64,000 bases of DNA from a halophilic archaeon (lineage in GTDB: Archaea > Halobacteriota > Halobacteria > Halobacteriales > Haladaptataceae), in the NCBI GenBank assembly GCA_003298465.1, contig QNGA01000002.1, positions 310,001 to 374,000 on the forward strand. Reading direction: 5' to 3'. This document shows positions 54,355-62,352 of this stretch, in pieces (positions within the stretch are counted from its first letter, which is position 1; the number at the start of each line of letters is the position of its first letter). The position numbers and the translations under genes were made by a program. The notes under the pieces were generated by a model that made no database searches, had not been told where the DNA came from, and saw only the letters and a program-made list of their open reading frames with translations.

Positions 54355-55500
54355 ATGAGTTTCCAACTCTCAGATGAACACCGAGCCATCCGGCAGGCGG
54401 TTCGCGAGTTCGGCGAGAACGAGATAGAACCCGTCGCCCGCGAACACGACGAGGAGCACAAGTACCCGCACGACCTCGTCGAGAAGGCCGCCGAGTACGA
54501 CTTCGTCGCTCCGAACATCCCCGTCGAGTACGGCGGCGCGGGGATGGAAACGCTCTCGTCGACGCTCGTCACCGAAGAGCTCTGGCGGGCCGACCCCGGT
54601 ATCGGGAGCGCCATCGGCAGCCGCGGATTCGGATCGAACATGATCCAGCAGTTCGGCGACGAGTGGATGAAAGAGGAGTGGCTCCCACGGATCGCGAACG
54701 GCGAGTCCGCGTGCTGTAGCTGCATCTCGGAGCCGGCTCACGGTTCGAACGTCGCCGGTATCGAGACGGTCGCGGAGACCGACGACGACGAGTACGTGCT
54801 CAACGGCAACAAGATGTGGATCACGAACGGCACCGTCGCGGACGTCGCCGTCGTCATGGCGAAGACCGACCCCGACGCCGAACCGCCACACCGCGGCATC
54901 AGCGCCATCCTCGTCCCCACCGAGACGGACAGGTTCGAGTCCACGAAGATCGACAACAAACTCGGCATCCACGCCTCCGACCTCGCCGAGATCGTCATCG
55001 ACGACGTCCGCGTTCCGACGGAGAACATCATCGGCGAGGAGAACGAGGGTTTCTATCAGCTGATGAACTTCTTCGCGTCCGGCCGCGTGAGCGTCGCCGC
55101 CCAGGCGGTCGGAACCGCACAGGCGGCGGTCGACGAGTCGGTCGAGTACGCGAACGAACGCGAGCAGGGCGGTCGCCTCATCAAGGACTACCAGGCCATC
55201 GGTCACAAGGTCGCGGAGATGGCGACGAACGTCGAGGCCGCCCGGTCGCTCACCTATCGGGCGGCGTCCCAGGTCGAGTCGGAGAACGACGAGATGGCCA
55301 CCCGGTATGCGAGCATGGCGAAACTCTTCGCGTCCGAGCACGCCGTCGACGTCGCCGACGAAGCCATCCAAGTGCACGGCGGCGCTGGATTCGTCACCGA
55401 CCACCCCGTCGAGCGCTACTACCGCGACGCTCGCATCACGAAGATCTACGAGGGAACGAGCGAAATCCAGAAGAACATCATCTCCGACCGCCTGTTCTAA
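54355..55500 (+). CDS. Acyl-CoA dehydrogenase
   Basis: A 381-residue FAD acyl-CoA dehydrogenase. SFQLSDEHRAIRQAVREFGE is the usual N-terminus; CISEPAHGSNVAGIET and MWITNGTVADVAVVMAKT are the FAD-binding signatures; the C-terminal ITKIYEGTSEIQKNIIS carries the Glu catalytic base position seen in short/medium-chain enzymes. It inserts the first double bond in beta-oxidation, passing electrons to ETF. The ATG at 54355 lies 28 bases after a TATA-like gatactaaa (54323). It is followed by the alpha/beta hydrolase two bases later. Confidence 0.92.
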   Translation: MSFQLSDEHRAIRQAVREFGENEIEPVAREHDEEHKYPHDLVEKAAEYDFVAPNIPVEYGGAGMETLSSTLVTEELWRADPGIGSAIGSRGFGSNMIQQFGDEWMKEEWLPRIANGESACCSCISEPAHGSNVAGIETVAETDDDEYVLNGNKMWITNGTVADVAVVMAKTDPDAEPPHRGISAILVPTETDRFESTKIDNKLGIHASDLAEIVIDDVRVPTENIIGEENEGFYQLMNFFASGRVSVAAQAVGTAQAAVDESVEYANEREQGGRLIKDYQAIGHKVAEMATNVEAARSLTYRAASQVESENDEMATRYASMAKLFASEHAVDVADEAIQVHGGAGFVTDHPVERYYRDARITKIYEGTSEIQKNIISDRLF

Positions 55501-55502
55501 CC

Positions 55503-56348
55503 ATGAATCACGAAGAATGGACGGACGCCCAAGAGCGAGTCGGCGTCACGGTGGACGGTCACGACCTCGAAGTCGCCTACCGGGAACTGGGAGACCCGAG
55601 CGACCCGCCGGTCGTCTTCCTCCACGGCATCCCGACGTGGTCGTTCCTGTGGCGGAACGTCGCGGACGCCGTCGCCGAGGACTACCGCGTCGTCGTCCCC
55701 GACCTCCTCGGGTACGGGAACTCGTCGAAACGCGACGGCTTCGACCGCTCCATCCGAGCCCAGGAGGAGATGCTGCGCGAACTGGCGGACGCCCTCGACC
55801 TCCGGCGTCCGCTCGACCTCGTCGCCCACGACATCGGCGGCGGCGTCGCGCTTCGGTACGCCAGCCACGAACCGGACGCCGTCGACCGACTCGTCCTCTC
55901 GAACGTCGTCTGCTACGACTCGTGGCCGGTCGAGTTCATCTCGAATCTGGGCCTCCCGTCGACTGCCGAGGCGGATCGGGCAGAGATCGAGTCGAAGCTC
56001 GATTTCGCCTTCGCAGAGGGCCTGCACGGTGACCAAGACGACCACCACGAGTTCGTCGACGGCATGAAGGCCCCCTGGCTGAGCGAGGACGGACAGGTAT
56101 CGCTCGCGCGGTGCGCCGTCGCGACGAACACGAACCACACGACCGAACTGGAGTACGGCGCCATCACCGCGGACGTCACCTGCCTCTGGGGCACCGACGA
56201 CGTCCTCCAGCCGCTCTCGTACGCCGAGCGACTCGTCGAGGACGTAGCCGGCGACGGTGAAGTCGTCGAACTCGACGACGCCTACCACTGGGTCGTCGAG
56301 GATCGAACAGACCGATACTACACAGAATTAAAACAGTGTCTTTCGTAG
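55503..56348 (+). CDS. Alpha/beta hydrolase with Asp nucleophile (haloalkane dehalogenase/epoxide hydrolase type)
   Basis: A 281-residue alpha/beta hydrolase. The oxyanion block VVFLHGIPTWSFLWRNV and the nucleophile motif VAHDIGGGVALRYAS put an Asp, not a Ser, at the elbow, as in haloalkane dehalogenases, fluoroacetate dehalogenase and epoxide hydrolases. The acid is in WGTDDVLQP and the His in YHWVVEDR. It sits between an acyl-CoA dehydrogenase and a regulator in one operon. Dehalogenation is possible but epoxide or ester hydrolysis cannot be excluded. Confidence 0.85.
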   Translation: MNHEEWTDAQERVGVTVDGHDLEVAYRELGDPSDPPVVFLHGIPTWSFLWRNVADAVAEDYRVVVPDLLGYGNSSKRDGFDRSIRAQEEMLRELADALDLRRPLDLVAHDIGGGVALRYASHEPDAVDRLVLSNVVCYDSWPVEFISNLGLPSTAEADRAEIESKLDFAFAEGLHGDQDDHHEFVDGMKAPWLSEDGQVSLARCAVATNTNHTTELEYGAITADVTCLWGTDDVLQPLSYAERLVEDVAGDGEVVELDDAYHWVVEDRTDRYYTELKQCLS

Positions 56349-56356
56349 AGTGCGCC

Positions 56357-56872
56357 ATGACCGAAGAAGAACCCGACTGGGAGTTCAAGGAGCGAGACGT
56401 CCTCATTCTGCAGGAACTGGCGCGCGACCCGCAGATATCCTCTCGGAACCTTACGCAAGTTCTCGCGGAGAAGTACGACATCGACGTGTCGCACGTGACC
56501 GTCAGCGAATCCATCCGGGAGATGCGCGACGCGGGCGTCTTTCGGGAGGCCATCATCCCGAACGAGGCGTACTTCATCTTCGCGCTGTTCGAGTTCAAGT
56601 TCAATCCGGAACACTTCGCGGACGAGTGGCGTGACGCGATGGAGTACATCCGGAACGACGAGAACACGCTCCTGTACTTCCTCTCGGACGGCGAATACCA
56701 GTGGAAGTCGGTGATGATGTTCCCGAGCAGGGACGCCGAGTCGCAGTGGATTCACGAGTTCTACAAGGAGCACGGGGCCGTCATCGACAACCTCAGGAAC
56801 TCCGTGGTGACCAACGTGCTGAAGTTCGGCACGAACCCCGAACTGTTCGAGAACCTCCCCCAATCGGACTAG
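56357..56872 (+). CDS. Lrp/AsnC-like winged-helix regulator of the catabolic island
   Basis: A 171-residue protein. The N-terminal winged helix is visible in FKERDVLILQELARDPQISS and VSHVTVSESIREMRDAGVFR. The remaining 110 residues form an alpha-beta sensor domain (AYFIFALFEFKFNPEHFADE) unlike a standard RAM domain. ATG at 56357. Eight bases after the hydrolase gene and ending convergently with the fusion enzyme (four-base overlap), so it probably regulates these catabolic genes. Confidence 0.72.
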   Translation: MTEEEPDWEFKERDVLILQELARDPQISSRNLTQVLAEKYDIDVSHVTVSESIREMRDAGVFREAIIPNEAYFIFALFEFKFNPEHFADEWRDAMEYIRNDENTLLYFLSDGEYQWKSVMMFPSRDAESQWIHEFYKEHGAVIDNLRNSVVTNVLKFGTNPELFENLPQSD

Positions 56873-58821
56873 TTACCTTCGAACTCGGGGTCGCGGTCCT
56901 CGCGGAACGCGGCCGTCCCTTCGCGAACGTCTTCTGTCCCCATGAGCAACCCGAAGCCCTGGCTCTCCATCGCCAGTCCGGCGTCGAGCCCTACCTCGCC
57001 ACCCTCGTTCATGACCGTCTTCGCGACCTTCAGCGCGATGGGCGGCCCGGACACGAGGTCGTCGACGAACTCGGCGACGACGTCGTCGAACTCGTCTTCG
57101 GGGACGCAGCGGTTGATGAGCCCCCACTCTTCGGCGCGCTCGGCGTCGATACGGTTACCGCGGAAGACGAGCTCTTTCGCCCGCGTCTCACCGAGCATCC
57201 TGAGGAGGCGCTGCGTTCCCCCGCCGCCGGGGATGAGCCCCAGTCCGATCTCGGGCGACCCGAATTCGGAGCCTTCGGTAGCGAGGCGGAGGTCGCAGGC
57301 GAGCGCGAGTTCGAGTCCCGCCCCCAGACAGAAGCCGTCCACCTTCGCGAGCGTCGGGCGGTCGAACTCGTGCACCGTCTCGAACGCGGGCGTCACGTCC
57401 ATGAAGTCGGTCGGCGTGGCGTCGGCGAAGCCGCCGATGTCGGCACCGGCACTGAACGCCCTGTCGCCCGCGCCCTCGAAGACCACGCAGCGGACGTCGT
57501 CGACGTCCACGTTCGAGAGCAGATGGTCGATCTCGCCGAGGAGGTCCTCCGAGAGCGCGTTCAGTTGTTCGGGGCGGTCGAGTTCGACGGTGAGAACGCC
57601 GTCGTCGATGTCGTGGTCGAGGAACTGGTAGTCGCGAGTGCCGTCTGTTTCGTACTCGTAGAACCCCTCACCGGCGTCGCGTCCGGTCGCCCCCGATTCG
57701 ACGAGGGTGACGAGGTAGTCGGCGGGATCAAACCGGTCGGCACCCGTCTCCTCGTGCAGCGACTCGAGTTTTTCCAACACCGCGTCGAGCCCGATTTTGT
57801 CTGCGCGGCGACACGGTCCCTCGGGGAATCCGGCACCGAGACGCATTCCGGTGTCCACCGCGTCGGCGGTGGCGACGTCGTCGCCGATGAGCTTCGCCGC
57901 CTCGTTCGCCATCCGCGCCTCCACCTGGAGCGTGTCGAAGTCCTCGCCGTCCTCGGGGTCGTAGTCCGGGCCGTCGCCCTCCTCGTAGTCGTAGTAGCCG
58001 CGTCCGGTCTTCCGACCGAGGTCCTCGGCGTCGACCTTCTCCTGTAGAATCGGCGGAATGGGCCGTCCAGCCTCGTTTCGGACGTGATAGCCGACGTCGA
58101 GACCGGTCAGGTCGGCGAGTTCGAACGGGCCCATCGGATAGCCGCGTCGGTGGACCATTGCGGCGTCCGCCTGCTGGATTGTGGCATTGCCGTTCGAGAC
58201 CATCCAGGCGGGTTCGTCCATGAACGGGCCGAGCACGGAGTTCACGACGAATCCGTTCACGTCCTTCCGGACGTAGATCGGCGTCTTGTCGATCGCCTCG
58301 ACGAACTCGTAGGCGGTCTCGGCGGTCGCGTCGGTCGTCTCTTCCCCGTAGATGACCTCGACGAGGTCCATCTTTACAGGCGGGTTGAAGAAGTGAATCC
58401 CGACGACTTGCTCGGGGCGTTCGGTTGCCTCGGCTATTCGCGTGATGGAGAGCGACGACGTGTTCGACGCGAGCACCGCGTCCTCCGGTGTGAGTTCATC
58501 GAGGTCGCCGAAGATGTCTCGCTTCAGGTCGAGTTGTTCGGGTGCGGCTTCGATGACGAGGTCCGCGTCGGACACTGCGTCCGCGAGGTCGACCGTCGTC
58601 TCGATTCGGTCGAGAACCGTCTCGGACGACTCGCCGAGTCGGTCCTTCTCTGCGAGTTTCTGGAGGCTCCACTCGATGCTCTCGTATCCGTCTTCGATGA
58701 ACTCCTTTTCGACGTCGCGCATCGTGACCGAGTAACCGGCCATGGCGACGACTTCGGTGATACCGTGACCCATGTTCCCCGCGCCGAGCACGGCGACGTT
58801 CTCGATGTCGTTTACGTCCAT
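56869..58821 (-). CDS. 3-hydroxyacyl-CoA dehydrogenase/enoyl-CoA hydratase fusion
   Basis: A 650-residue bifunctional enzyme. Residues 1-285 are an NAD-dependent 3-hydroxyacyl-CoA dehydrogenase (VAVLGAGNMGHGITEVVAMA; ASNTSSLSITRIAEATERPE; GIHFFNPPVKMDLVEVI), residues about 300-390 a second C-terminal HADH segment, and residues about 400-640 an enoyl-CoA hydratase (FSAGADIGGFAD; CLGAGLELALACDLRLA; EIGLGLIPGGGGTQRL). The domain order is the reverse of bacterial FadB, as usual in archaea. It carries out the middle steps of beta-oxidation. Confidence 0.93.
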   Translation of the reverse strand: MDVNDIENVAVLGAGNMGHGITEVVAMAGYSVTMRDVEKEFIEDGYESIEWSLQKLAEKDRLGESSETVLDRIETTVDLADAVSDADLVIEAAPEQLDLKRDIFGDLDELTPEDAVLASNTSSLSITRIAEATERPEQVVGIHFFNPPVKMDLVEVIYGEETTDATAETAYEFVEAIDKTPIYVRKDVNGFVVNSVLGPFMDEPAWMVSNGNATIQQADAAMVHRRGYPMGPFELADLTGLDVGYHVRNEAGRPIPPILQEKVDAEDLGRKTGRGYYDYEEGDGPDYDPEDGEDFDTLQVEARMANEAAKLIGDDVATADAVDTGMRLGAGFPEGPCRRADKIGLDAVLEKLESLHEETGADRFDPADYLVTLVESGATGRDAGEGFYEYETDGTRDYQFLDHDIDDGVLTVELDRPEQLNALSEDLLGEIDHLLSNVDVDDVRCVVFEGAGDRAFSAGADIGGFADATPTDFMDVTPAFETVHEFDRPTLAKVDGFCLGAGLELALACDLRLATEGSEFGSPEIGLGLIPGGGGTQRLLRMLGETRAKELVFRGNRIDAERAEEWGLINRCVPEDEFDDVVAEFVDDLVSGPPIALKVAKTVMNEGGEVGLDAGLAMESQGFGLLMGTEDVREGTAAFREDRDPEFEGN

Positions 58822-58936
58822 ACACTATCCCTTCGACTCTCCCATCATTAACCCTCACTTTTTACATTACACTGTTAGGAAATATCCAAGGGTGGACAGC
58901 AGTGAAAAGCAATCTTCCCGGTTTCTGAACCGATGG

Positions 58937-59386
58937 TCATCGATTATCGGGCTGGCGCTGTACGAACATCGCAGTGTCCATCGAGAGCACGACCGTATCG
59001 TCGTCGTTCAGGGTCTCGACGTGCGACTGGACGAGGCCGCGGGTTCGGTCGTCCTCCAGCGGACGTTTCCCAGTCACCTCGCTTCGGACCGAGAGGACGT
59101 CCCCGGGCCGAACCGGTCGGCGAAACTGTATCTCGTCTACGCCCGGCGAGCCCAGACTCCCAGTCTCCCCGATCACATCGTCCACGAGCATACGCATCGT
59201 CATCGCGCAGGTGTGCCACCCGCTCGCGATGAGTCCGTCGTACATCGAGTCCGCAGCGGCCGCCTCGTCCACGTGGAACGGTTGCGGGTCGTACTGGCGC
59301 GCGAACTCGACAATTTCCTCCTTCGTGACTTCGTACCGGCCGAACTCCTCGACGGCACCGACCGTGAAATCTGCGTACTGGCTCAT
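58937..59386 (-). CDS. MaoC-family hydratase/dehydratase
   Basis: A 149-residue single-hotdog MaoC protein. The catalytic region is EFARQYDPQPFHVDEAAAAD (Asp-x-x-x-x-His), followed by YDGLIASGWHTCAMTMRMLV, the usual (R)-specific enoyl-CoA hydratase block. The ATG at 59386 overlaps the phosphotransferase stop (ATGA), so the two genes are coupled. It would hydrate or dehydrate an acyl-CoA intermediate. Confidence 0.9.
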   Translation of the reverse strand: MSQYADFTVGAVEEFGRYEVTKEEIVEFARQYDPQPFHVDEAAAADSMYDGLIASGWHTCAMTMRMLVDDVIGETGSLGSPGVDEIQFRRPVRPGDVLSVRSEVTGKRPLEDDRTRGLVQSHVETLNDDDTVVLSMDTAMFVQRQPDNR

Positions 59387-60456
59387 AGCGGTTCATCTCC
59401 GTCGATGATTCGAATCGCGCGGTCCGCGAGCGCCGGCACGCGCTCTGCCATGAGTGGGTACATGGGGTCGTCGCTGTTCCCCACCAGGTAGCGACGATAA
59501 AACATCTCTCCGAGTGCCGCGAGCTTGTACACTGCGAGCGTGCGGTAGAACCGCTCGTGTTCGAATTGGGTATCCGTCCGTTCCTCGTAGCGCCCGACGA
59601 GTTCCCGCCGAGTTGGATACCCCTCGCGCTGCATGAACGTCGCTTCCAGTTCCGGAACGGCTGGCTCGGGGTCCTTCGCGTCCCGCCAATAGGAGAGCAG
59701 CCATCCAAGGTCGGCCCGGGGGTCGCCGAGCGTCGCCATCTCCCAGTCGAAGACGGCGACTAGTTCCGGTGGCGCCCCGGGCGCGAACATCACGTTGTCG
59801 AGTTTGTAGTCACCGTGGACGAGCGTCTGCGGATGCGACGAGGGGGCCGACTCTTGGAGCCACTCGCTGACTCGATGGAGCTCCGGCACTGCGCGTTCGT
59901 CCTCAGTTCGCTCGAACGCCCATTCGAGCTGCTGTCGCCATCGGTCCACCTGACGCTCCGTGTATCCGTCCGGGCGACCGAAGTCGTCGAGGCCGACTGT
60001 CTCGTAGTCGACTTCATGGATGCGTGCGAGCGTATCGACGAGTCCCTCGCCGATTCGCTGACGATGCTCCTGCGACGCAAACCGTTCGCGTTCCGCCTCG
60101 CGGAGGACGTCGCCGTCGACCAATTCCATCACGTAGAAGTCGCTGCCGACGACGGCCTCGTCGTCGCAGGCGACGACCGTCTCGGGGACCGGTACGTCGG
60201 TCCGCTGGAGGGCGTCCATCACGCGGAACTCCCGGAGGACATCGTGGGCGGTGTCGGCCGTCTCGCCGGGCGGTGGTCGGCGAACGACCACCGTTCGGTC
60301 TCCCCACTCGACGAACAACGTCTCGTTGGAGTGGCCGGCGGTGTGACGTTCGACGTCGTACGTGTTTGCTGGTCCGAGTTCGTCCGTGAGAAACGCTTCG
60401 AGAGCATCCACGTCGACGAGTCGACGGAAGTACTCGTCTCGACCTGTCTCCGGCAT
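59383..60456 (-). CDS. APH-like phosphotransferase (ACAD10/11 kinase-domain type)
   Basis: A 357-residue aminoglycoside-phosphotransferase-fold kinase. The ATP-binding region is VVVRRPPPGETADTAHDVLR, the catalytic loop is LVHGDYKLDNVMF (HGDxxxxN with Asp base and Asn metal ligand) and the Mg motif is FDWEMATLGDPRADLGWLLS. This subfamily is the N-terminal kinase domain of eukaryotic ACAD10/ACAD11 and the bacterial LvaA type, which phosphorylates 4-hydroxyacyl-CoA. It is divergent from an acyl-CoA dehydrogenase of the matching subfamily, which supports that role. Antibiotic resistance is unlikely. Confidence 0.9.
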   Translation of the reverse strand: MPETGRDEYFRRLVDVDALEAFLTDELGPANTYDVERHTAGHSNETLFVEWGDRTVVVRRPPPGETADTAHDVLREFRVMDALQRTDVPVPETVVACDDEAVVGSDFYVMELVDGDVLREAERERFASQEHRQRIGEGLVDTLARIHEVDYETVGLDDFGRPDGYTERQVDRWRQQLEWAFERTEDERAVPELHRVSEWLQESAPSSHPQTLVHGDYKLDNVMFAPGAPPELVAVFDWEMATLGDPRADLGWLLSYWRDAKDPEPAVPELEATFMQREGYPTRRELVGRYEERTDTQFEHERFYRTLAVYKLAALGEMFYRRYLVGNSDDPMYPLMAERVPALADRAIRIIDGDEPL

Positions 60457-60508
60457 ACTCTCCCCTTCGAGTTCATTGTACGAATATGTATGGATTGTTC
60501 TTAACGAT

Positions 60509-60525
60509 AGTGTAGAGTCTACGCT
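60509..60525. promoter_or_regulatory. Imperfect palindrome between divergent kinase and dehydrogenase genes
   Basis: AGTGTAGA-G-TCTACGCT is an 8-1-8 palindrome with one mismatch, placed between the divergent genes. A wider pair, CATTGTA (60474-60480) and TACAATG (60534-60540), flanks it. It is a candidate operator controlling both genes. Confidence 0.45.
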
Positions 60526-60528
60526 ACT

Positions 60529-60538
60529 CTTTTTACAA
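60529..60538 (+). promoter_or_regulatory. TATA-like box for the second acyl-CoA dehydrogenase
   Basis: The sequence ctttttacaa lies about 20-29 bases before the ATG at 60558, which fits leaderless transcription, and overlaps the outer inverted repeat at 60534-60540. Confidence 0.45.
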
Positions 60539-60557
60539 TGTAGGGTCGATGGGTGGT

Positions 60558-61772
60558 ATGGAGTATGACGACTCCGACCGGGCGCAAACGTTCGCCGCAC
60601 GGACGCGCGAGTTCATCGACGACGTCGTGACTCCCGTCGAGCGTGAAATGCTCGGCGATGGACCGGTCGACGACGACACGATTCGGGAGTTGCGAGACGC
60701 TGCACGCGAGGCCGGCGTCTACGCTCCGCATCTCCCGGAGGAGTACGGCGGCCAGGGGCTCAGTTACCGGGACATGCTTCCGGTGTTCGAAGCGGCCGGA
60801 CGGAGCCTCCTCGGTCCACCGGCGGTTCGCGTCGACGCGCCCGACGAGGGCAACATGCATACGCTCGAACTCTTCGGGACCGACGAGCAGAAGGAAACGT
60901 GGCTCCGCCCACTCGTCGCCGGCGAGGCGCGGTCTGCGTTCTCGATGACGGAGCCGGCCCCGGGAGCGGGGTCGGATCCCAAGATGATTCGGACGACGGC
61001 AGAACGCGACGGCGACGAATGGGTCGTCGATGGTCACAAGTGGTGGACGACGCAGGGGAGCGAAGCGGACGTACTCGTCGTGATGGCGCGAACGGACCCC
61101 GACGCACATCCCTACGAGGGCTGTTCGCTCTTCCTCGTCCCCACAGACGCCTCGGGCGTCGAAGTCGTCCGAGACGTACCCCACGTCGGCGGGGCCCTGA
61201 CCGGTATCGGACACGCCGAAATCAAATATGAGAGCGTCCGCGTTCCCGAGGACGCGCTTCTCGGACAGCTCAACGAAGGATTCACGCACGCACAACAACG
61301 ACTCGGGCCGGCCCGTCTCACCCACTGCATGCGATACTCCGGGATGGCCGAGCGTGCCCTCGATATCGCCAAGGCCTACGTGAGCGAACGCGAGGCGTTC
61401 GGAACGCCACTTGCCGAGAAGCAGTCGCTCCGCTTCACGGTCGCCGAAGCCGAGACGCGACTCCACGCAGCCCGGACGATGGTACGCCACGCCGCACACG
61501 AGATAGAGGCCGGTGGCGAGGCTCGCATCCCCGTTTCCATGGCGAAGGTGTTCACTGCGAACGTCGTCCAGGAGATCATCGACGACTGTCTCCAGCTCTG
61601 TGGTGGGAGTGGTATCAGCAAAGACCTCCCCATCGCCGATTTCTACGAGAACGTCCGCCAGTTCCGCATCGTCGACGGTGCCGACGAGGTCCACAAGCGA
61701 ACCATCGCCCGCGATGCCTTCGACGATACCGATCCGAGTGAGATTGATACCCTTCCGAACTACGAGCGGTGA
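60558..61772 (+). CDS. Acyl-CoA dehydrogenase of the ACAD10/11-like subfamily
   Basis: A 404-residue acyl-CoA dehydrogenase. The FAD motifs are FSMTEPAPGAGSDPKMIRT and KWWTTQGSEADVLVVMARTD. The C-terminal active-site region is FRIVDGADEVHKRTIARDAF: the DGxDEVH block, with Asp in place of the Glu-containing YEGTSEIQ, marks the ACAD10/11 subfamily that also acts on phosphorylated 4-hydroxyacyl-CoA. ATG at 60558 (a second ATG lies three codons upstream). Paired head to head with the APH-like kinase. Confidence 0.9.
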   Translation: MEYDDSDRAQTFAARTREFIDDVVTPVEREMLGDGPVDDDTIRELRDAAREAGVYAPHLPEEYGGQGLSYRDMLPVFEAAGRSLLGPPAVRVDAPDEGNMHTLELFGTDEQKETWLRPLVAGEARSAFSMTEPAPGAGSDPKMIRTTAERDGDEWVVDGHKWWTTQGSEADVLVVMARTDPDAHPYEGCSLFLVPTDASGVEVVRDVPHVGGALTGIGHAEIKYESVRVPEDALLGQLNEGFTHAQQRLGPARLTHCMRYSGMAERALDIAKAYVSEREAFGTPLAEKQSLRFTVAEAETRLHAARTMVRHAAHEIEAGGEARIPVSMAKVFTANVVQEIIDDCLQLCGGSGISKDLPIADFYENVRQFRIVDGADEVHKRTIARDAFDDTDPSEIDTLPNYER

Positions 61773-61903
61773 TGGAAGTGAAGGAACAAGAGGTTCGGAG
61801 TGTTCTCCCTCGCGAACACAGATATCTGCCGTGATTTGTCGGTGGTGAAAAGAAGCGGATACGAGCAGTCGAAGACGACTGTCGCGTCCGCGGGACGGCT
61901 GTG

Positions 61904-62059
61904 TCAAGAGGGTAGAAGCCGGGTCCGTACCTCCGTACATCGAGTGCAGAGGTAGCCAGTGTAGCCATCGATGGCGTGTGGTGTAACGGGCGCTTCTTCG
62001 TCACATCGACCACATTTCAGACGGCAGACGTCCGACGGCGGACCGAATTCGTAGTGCAA
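61904..62059 (-). CDS. Small double-CxxC zinc-finger protein
   Basis: A 51-residue minus-strand frame, TTG at 62057-62059 and TGA at 61904-61906, reading HYEFGPPSDVCRLKCGRCDE, then GYTGYLCTRCTEVRTRLLPS. Two C-x-x-C pairs (CGRC and CTRC), about 27 residues apart, would bind one zinc. Such micro zinc-finger proteins are common and functional in haloarchaea. The role here is unknown. The frame has no ATG, so the start is provisional. Confidence 0.5.
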   Translation of the reverse strand: MHYEFGPPSDVCRLKCGRCDEEAPVTPHAIDGYTGYLCTRCTEVRTRLLPS

Positions 62060-62124
62060 ACTTATTCTTCCTATTGTGGCTTGGCGCGCACAAAACTTAT
62101 CTTTGCCTGTAAGACACTACGTTT

Positions 62125-62328
62125 ATGACCACCGTGGTAAGCCGTGACGATTGGAAACTCTTCGTCGCGTGCCTCGCCCTTGCCCTGGGATTCGTAGTCT
62201 TCGGTCCGCTCGCCATCCCGTTCGTCGGACTGCTCTTCATGGTCTGCTTCTTCGAGGACGAGATACGTGATGGCTACGAGAGTGCGATGGAATCCGACTC
62301 TGACGCCGACCTCGAATCCACCGAATAA
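62125..62328 (+). CDS. Small membrane protein with acidic tail
   Basis: A 67-residue protein with one or two helices (LFVACLALALGFVVFGPLAI, then PFVGLLFMVCFFE) and an acidic C-terminal tail (ESDSDADLESTE). ATG at 62125; aaaactta about 30 bases upstream may be its TATA-like box. Function unknown. Divergent from the zinc-finger gene. Confidence 0.6.
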   Translation: MTTVVSRDDWKLFVACLALALGFVVFGPLAIPFVGLLFMVCFFEDEIRDGYESAMESDSDADLESTE

Positions 62329-62352
62329 AGAGATTGTACTACTATCTACTGT

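Noticed and set aside
54816..56348. A 510-residue Arg-rich protein ending as the hydrolase
   Set aside because: Its first 229 residues are the off-frame shadow of the acyl-CoA dehydrogenase gene; the hydrolase starts at 55503.
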